DNA from: CAYPZU01 sp964415395
Lineage (GTDB): Bacteria; Chlamydiota; Chlamydiia; Chlamydiales; SM23-39
NCBI GenBank assembly: GCA_964415395.1
Contig: CAYPZU010000048.1
Location: 1 to 17,246, forward strand
Length of the DNA stretch: 17,246 nt
Direction of reading: 5' to 3'
A program made the translations under genes and the position numbers. This document shows, piece by piece, positions 15,040 through 17,246 of the stretch. The notes under the pieces were generated by a model. It did not search any database, was not told the DNA's origin, and saw only the letters and a list, made by a program, of their open reading frames with translations. Every line of letters starts with the position of its first letter. The stretch's first letter is position 1.

Positions 15040-16454
15040 TGCATTCGCAATTCTGGGAAGAAAATCCCGCGCTTCTCTTCGGCCTGAGCCTTCTCATCGG
15101 CTCAAGCGGCGCCCTCTTTTGGGAACCGCCCTGGAACTGGATCTTTCCTCTCCTCTGGAGCGTCTACCTCCTCTTTCTGAAAAAGGGACCCGCTCTAGCT
15201 CTCGTGATCGGCGGGATGCTTTACGGCTCCGCCATTCAGCCGCCGCCCCTTCCGTCAGGAGATACAACCGCCTATTTTTCCCTTTCTTCGCTGCAGCCCT
15301 ACGCATCCCCCTTCCATAAAGGGTTCCTCTACAAAGGAACGATCCATCTCAAAGAGGGAAGCGCCCCCTGCGCGATCTCCTCTATTGGATTCGAGCGGCC
15401 GCGGGCCGACCGCGATGCGATCGTAACGGGAAGACTGAGCCAGCGCGACGCCGCCAACTACGCCTTCAAGGCAAAAACATGGACTCCTGTCGAAAATAGC
15501 TTCAGCCTCGCCGAGTTCCGTTTCCGGATGAAAGAAAAACTCCGCGTCTATTTGGAAAAAAAACTCCCCTCCCCCCGCACCGCCGCTTTTCTCGGGTCCC
15601 TCATCACAGGCGACGTCGAGGACCGCTCTCTGAAATTCGATTTCGGCAGACTCGGCCTGCAGCATATCCTCGCCATTTCGGGATTCCACTTCGCCATTTT
15701 GATCGGCTTCTGCACTTTCTTTCTGAATTTTCTCCTCCCAAACCGGTGGAAATACGGCGTGCTTCTCGTCGCGATCCACCTCTATTTCCTCTTTGTCGGG
15801 TCGATGCCGGCCGTCCAAAGGAGCTGGCTCACAGCGGAACTTTATCTCATCGGCAAACTCATCGGCCGCCATACAACCGGATTGAACCTCCTGGGAATCG
15901 CCCTCCTGGTCGAAATGCTCATCGACCCTCTCGCCGCCGCCCATCTCGGCTTCCAGCTCAGCTACCTCTGCTGCTTCGGAATTCTCCTCTTTTTTCCGCC
16001 CTTTGAGCGGGCCCTCCGCCGCCTTCTTCCGAAACGAAAGCCCGCAGAGTACAAATCGCTGTCTCTTCCCGCGCGGCACGCCTCGCTCCTCTGCTCCTTC
16101 CTCAGGCAGTCTTTCGCGATCGGCTTCGCCGTCAATTTGGCGATCTTCCCCCTCCTCCTCTTCCACTTCCACCGGTTCCCCCTGTTAAGCCTCCTCTACA
16201 ACCTCTTCTTCCCCTTTCTTGTGGGCGGAGCTCTCTTTCTCCTCCTCCTTTCGCTCCTCTGCCCGCTCCTCTTTCCGATCACCGACTTCTACACCTCCCA
16301 GCTCCTCGAACTAGCCTCCTACCCCCCTATCGCCCTCGACTACTCGCTCACGCTCTCCTCCCTTCCCGCCTGGCCCCTCCCCTTTTACCTTTTCGCTCTG
16401 TTCTGCCTCTCGTTCGTTTTGAAAAATTCCGATCCCGGATGGAGAAAAGATTAA
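15039..16454 (+). CDS. comEC: ComEC/Rec2-family DNA uptake channel, competence domain only
   Basis: A 471-aa polytopic inner-membrane protein expected to carry single-stranded DNA across the membrane. The competence-domain hallmark LGLQHILAISGFHFAILIGF lies near residues 205-225, followed by about eight hydrophobic segments and the conserved MPAVQRSWLTAELYLIG. There is no C-terminal metallo-beta-lactamase domain, as in the shorter chlamydial form (I recall CT339). The start is probably TTG at 15039 with GGAGG 4 nt upstream; no better ATG or GTG precedes the first hydrophobic segment, so the exact start is uncertain. It follows the unknown gene by 35 nt across the hairpin at 15013-15039. Confidence 0.9.
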   Translation: MHSQFWEENPALLFGLSLLIGSSGALFWEPPWNWIFPLLWSVYLLFLKKGPALALVIGGMLYGSAIQPPPLPSGDTTAYFSLSSLQPYASPFHKGFLYKGTIHLKEGSAPCAISSIGFERPRADRDAIVTGRLSQRDAANYAFKAKTWTPVENSFSLAEFRFRMKEKLRVYLEKKLPSPRTAAFLGSLITGDVEDRSLKFDFGRLGLQHILAISGFHFAILIGFCTFFLNFLLPNRWKYGVLLVAIHLYFLFVGSMPAVQRSWLTAELYLIGKLIGRHTTGLNLLGIALLVEMLIDPLAAAHLGFQLSYLCCFGILLFFPPFERALRRLLPKRKPAEYKSLSLPARHASLLCSFLRQSFAIGFAVNLAIFPLLLFHFHRFPLLSLLYNLFFPFLVGGALFLLLLSLLCPLLFPITDFYTSQLLELASYPPIALDYSLTLSSLPAWPLPFYLFALFCLSFVLKNSDPGWRKD

Positions 16455-16465
16455 AAAAAATAAAT

Positions 16466-16598
16466 TACAGGATGGACAGGATTATCGGTTCGCTCTGCGA
16501 ACCGGCAGGATGGATAGGATAAAAATAGGGGACCGCCGGGCACAGCCTCAAGAATTGAGGCTGGCGCAGCTGCAAACTCCGTTTGCGCCCGGCGGCCC
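16466..16598 (+). repeat. Intergenic structured repeat, copy C (after comEC)
   Basis: It begins with ACAGGAT half-repeats and a hairpin GGTTCGC-TCT-GCGAACC, then GCAGGAT and ATAAAAATA, then the palindromic module. The outer stem is GGGG-A-CCGCCGGGC (16528-16541) against GCCCGGCGGCCCC (16586-16598). Inside are CAGCCTCAA-GAA-TTGAGGCTG (16543-16563) and GCAAAC-TCC-GTTTGC (16572-16586, sharing its last C with the outer stem). Order and strand match copy A, but the long CCCC/GGGG hairpin of copy A is missing and one arm is shortened. No gene is present between comEC and the tRNA promoter. Confidence 0.88.
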
Positions 16599-16677
16599 CT
16601 TCTATCCTGAGGGTCGCCTACCAAAACGGTCTCATCTTGCCTAGATTGAGGAATATTTTTTAAAAACGCGGGAAAAT

Positions 16678-16706
16678 TTGACGAATAGCCTCCCATCCGC
16701 TAAAAT
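16678..16706 (+). promoter_or_regulatory. Promoter of tRNA-His
   Basis: TTGACG (16678-16683) and TAAAAT (16701-16706) are each one base from consensus and have the ideal 17-bp spacing. Transcription would begin near 16713, about 8 nt before the mature tRNA 5' end. Confidence 0.88.
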
Positions 16707-16720
16707 TTCAGGACTTTCAC

Positions 16721-16795
16721 GGCGATCGTAGCTCAGCTGGTTAGAGCGTTGGATTGTGGATCCAAATGTCGCGGGTTCGAGCCCCGTCGATCGCC
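16721..16795 (+). tRNA. tRNA-His (anticodon GTG)
   Basis: The cloverleaf is complete: acceptor GCGATCG (16722-16728) pairs with CGATCGC (16788-16794). The D-arm has GCTC/GAGC. The anticodon stem TTGGA/TCCAA carries loop TTGTGGA with GTG at 16756-16758, and the T-arm is GCGGG-TTCGAGC-CCCGT. The gene encodes G-1 (16721) opposite C73 (16795), the identity feature of tRNA-His. The CCA end is not encoded in full (C73 is followed by CAT), so it must be added after transcription. Confidence 0.97.
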
Positions 16796-16799
16796 CATT
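16780..16799 (+). repeat. Direct repeat, left copy (tRNA-His 3' end)
   Basis: AGCCCCGTCGATCGCCCATT covers the T-arm 3' strand, the acceptor 3' strand and 4 nt beyond C73. An exact copy lies 157 bp downstream at 16937-16956. A 20-bp perfect duplication of a tRNA 3' end is the pattern left by site-specific integration (attL/attR). Confidence 0.85.
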
Positions 16800-16802
16800 G
16801 TT

Positions 16803-16960
16803 AAATGGGCAGAGAGAAGGAAGCAAACAGTTTTGCTTCCGTCGGTGGCGAGAAATGAGGACGCTGCCTTGCGCAAGCAAGGCCGGCCGAATCGCCGTCC
16901 CGGAGGACGAGATGCGCAGCGTCTCGCCGAGAGGGAAGCCCCGTCGATCGCCCATTTTTT
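16803..16960 (+). ncRNA. Candidate structured RNA or element remnant downstream of tRNA-His
   Basis: No gene is visible, but the segment is dense in pairings. The outer stem is AAATGGGC (16803-16810) with GCCCATTT (16950-16957), followed by a T-run to 16960. Inside are GGAAGCAAA-CAGT-TTTGCTTCC (16819-16840), GGCGAG/CTCGCC (16847-16852 with 16923-16928), GGACG/CGTCC (16859-16863 with 16896-16900), GCCTTGC-GCAA-GCAAGGC (16866-16883) and an alternative hairpin at 16909-16925. It could be co-transcribed with the tRNA and end at the T-run. It matches no RNA family that I recognise (not RNase P, 4.5S or tmRNA by their core motifs). Confidence 0.45.
16937..16956 (+). repeat. Direct repeat, right copy of the tRNA-His 3' end
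   Basis: Exact 20-bp copy of 16780-16799, followed by a T-run instead of GTTAAA. The bases before it (16930-16936) do not continue the tRNA T-arm, so this is a fragment and not a second tRNA. Confidence 0.9.
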
Positions 16961-16985
16961 CCCCTGAATGAATAAGGGTCGCTTT

Positions 16986-17246
16986 ATGAGTATTTTTGAA
17001 GCGTTGATTCTAGGGATTGTCCAGGGCCTCACCGAATTTTTCCCCGTCAGCTCCTCAGCCCACTTAAAAATCGCCAAATGGTTCCTCGGCGTCCCCGATG
17101 GCGAACACCTGATCTTTTTCGATTTGCTCTGCCACGCAGGCACTCTCCTCGCCCTCGTGATTTATTTGAGAAAAGACGTGTGGGAGATTCTGAAGTCTCC
17201 CCGAAAGATGGCAGTGTATATGGCGGCCATCGTCCCGCTCGTCCCC
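16986..17246 (+). CDS. uppP: Undecaprenyl-diphosphate phosphatase UppP/BacA (5' part)
   Basis: The first 87 codons are present and the gene runs off the window. The membrane enzyme removes phosphate from undecaprenyl diphosphate so that the lipid carrier of cell-wall precursors can be reused. The N-terminal active-site signature QGLTEFFPVSSSAHL (14-28) and FDLLCHAGTLLALVIYLRKD (about 45-64) are family hallmarks. The ATG has AAGGG 8 nt upstream. It fits the reduced peptidoglycan synthesis known in Chlamydiae. It starts 26 nt after the T-run of the structured segment, so it probably has its own promoter or depends on read-through. Confidence 0.95.
   Translation, partial: MSIFEALILGIVQGLTEFFPVSSSAHLKIAKWFLGVPDGEHLIFFDLLCHAGTLLALVIYLRKDVWEILKSPRKMAVYMAAIVPLVP

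Noticed and set aside
16641..16955. Minus-strand frames across tRNA-His (containing LEPATFG and SNQLSYDRR)
   Set aside because: These peptides are the reverse reading of the tRNA gene, a well-known false annotation.
16800..16960. Second tRNA or tRNA pseudogene
   Set aside because: Only the last 20 bp match the tRNA; no D-arm, anticodon arm or T-loop is present in the interior.

Overview
The window most likely comes from a member of the Chlamydiae, probably an environmental (Parachlamydiales-type) lineage. The main argument is gene order: dnaX, ybaB, (unknown), ptsI, ptsH, ..., comEC is the order I recall for C. trachomatis CT334-CT339. Here the block is interrupted by extra genes, and hprK and a SUKH-like gene continue the ptsH operon. 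The DNA is moderately GC-rich, above what I recall for Chlamydiaceae, so the genus stays open. All assignments come from reading motifs; no database was searched.

Layout. 1-95 is the 3' end of an unrecognised gene. 159-2412 is a tightly overlapping + strand operon for phospholipid metabolism: a YnbA-like CDP-alcohol phosphatidyltransferase, a YnbB-like (CdsA-type) cytidylyltransferase and a PlsC-like acyltransferase. The tail of the acyltransferase gene runs 141 bp into the convergent operon 5445-2272 (- strand): pgpH-type 7TM-HD phosphodiesterase, msrA, and a small DedA/VTT-like membrane protein. From 5470 a + strand unit carries dnaX (with a repetitive proline-rich linker), ybaB/ebfC and an unknown acidic protein, ending in a textbook intrinsic terminator at 8276-8299.

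8300-8780 has no gene and is filled with structured repeats. The - strand operon 12567-8781 follows: SUKH-like protein, hprK, ptsH, ptsI. This is a regulatory phosphotransferase set with no sugar permease in view. On the + strand then come ndh (NDH-2), an unknown membrane-associated protein behind an AT-rich extended -10 promoter, and comEC without the beta-lactamase domain. Another copy of the 8.4-kb repeat follows comEC. Next are a tRNA-His with a very good promoter, a 20-bp duplication of the tRNA 3' end enclosing about 140 nt of highly foldable non-coding DNA, and the start of uppP.

The most interesting parts are: (1) the tRNA-His 3'-end duplication, which looks either like att sites of a tiny integrated element or like a structured RNA that can pair alternatively with the tRNA 3' end; (2) the dispersed multi-hairpin repeat family, with a compensatory base change between copies; and (3) three genes (ndh, comEC and the 7.6-kb unknown) whose Shine-Dalgarno regions lie in or next to strong inverted repeats.
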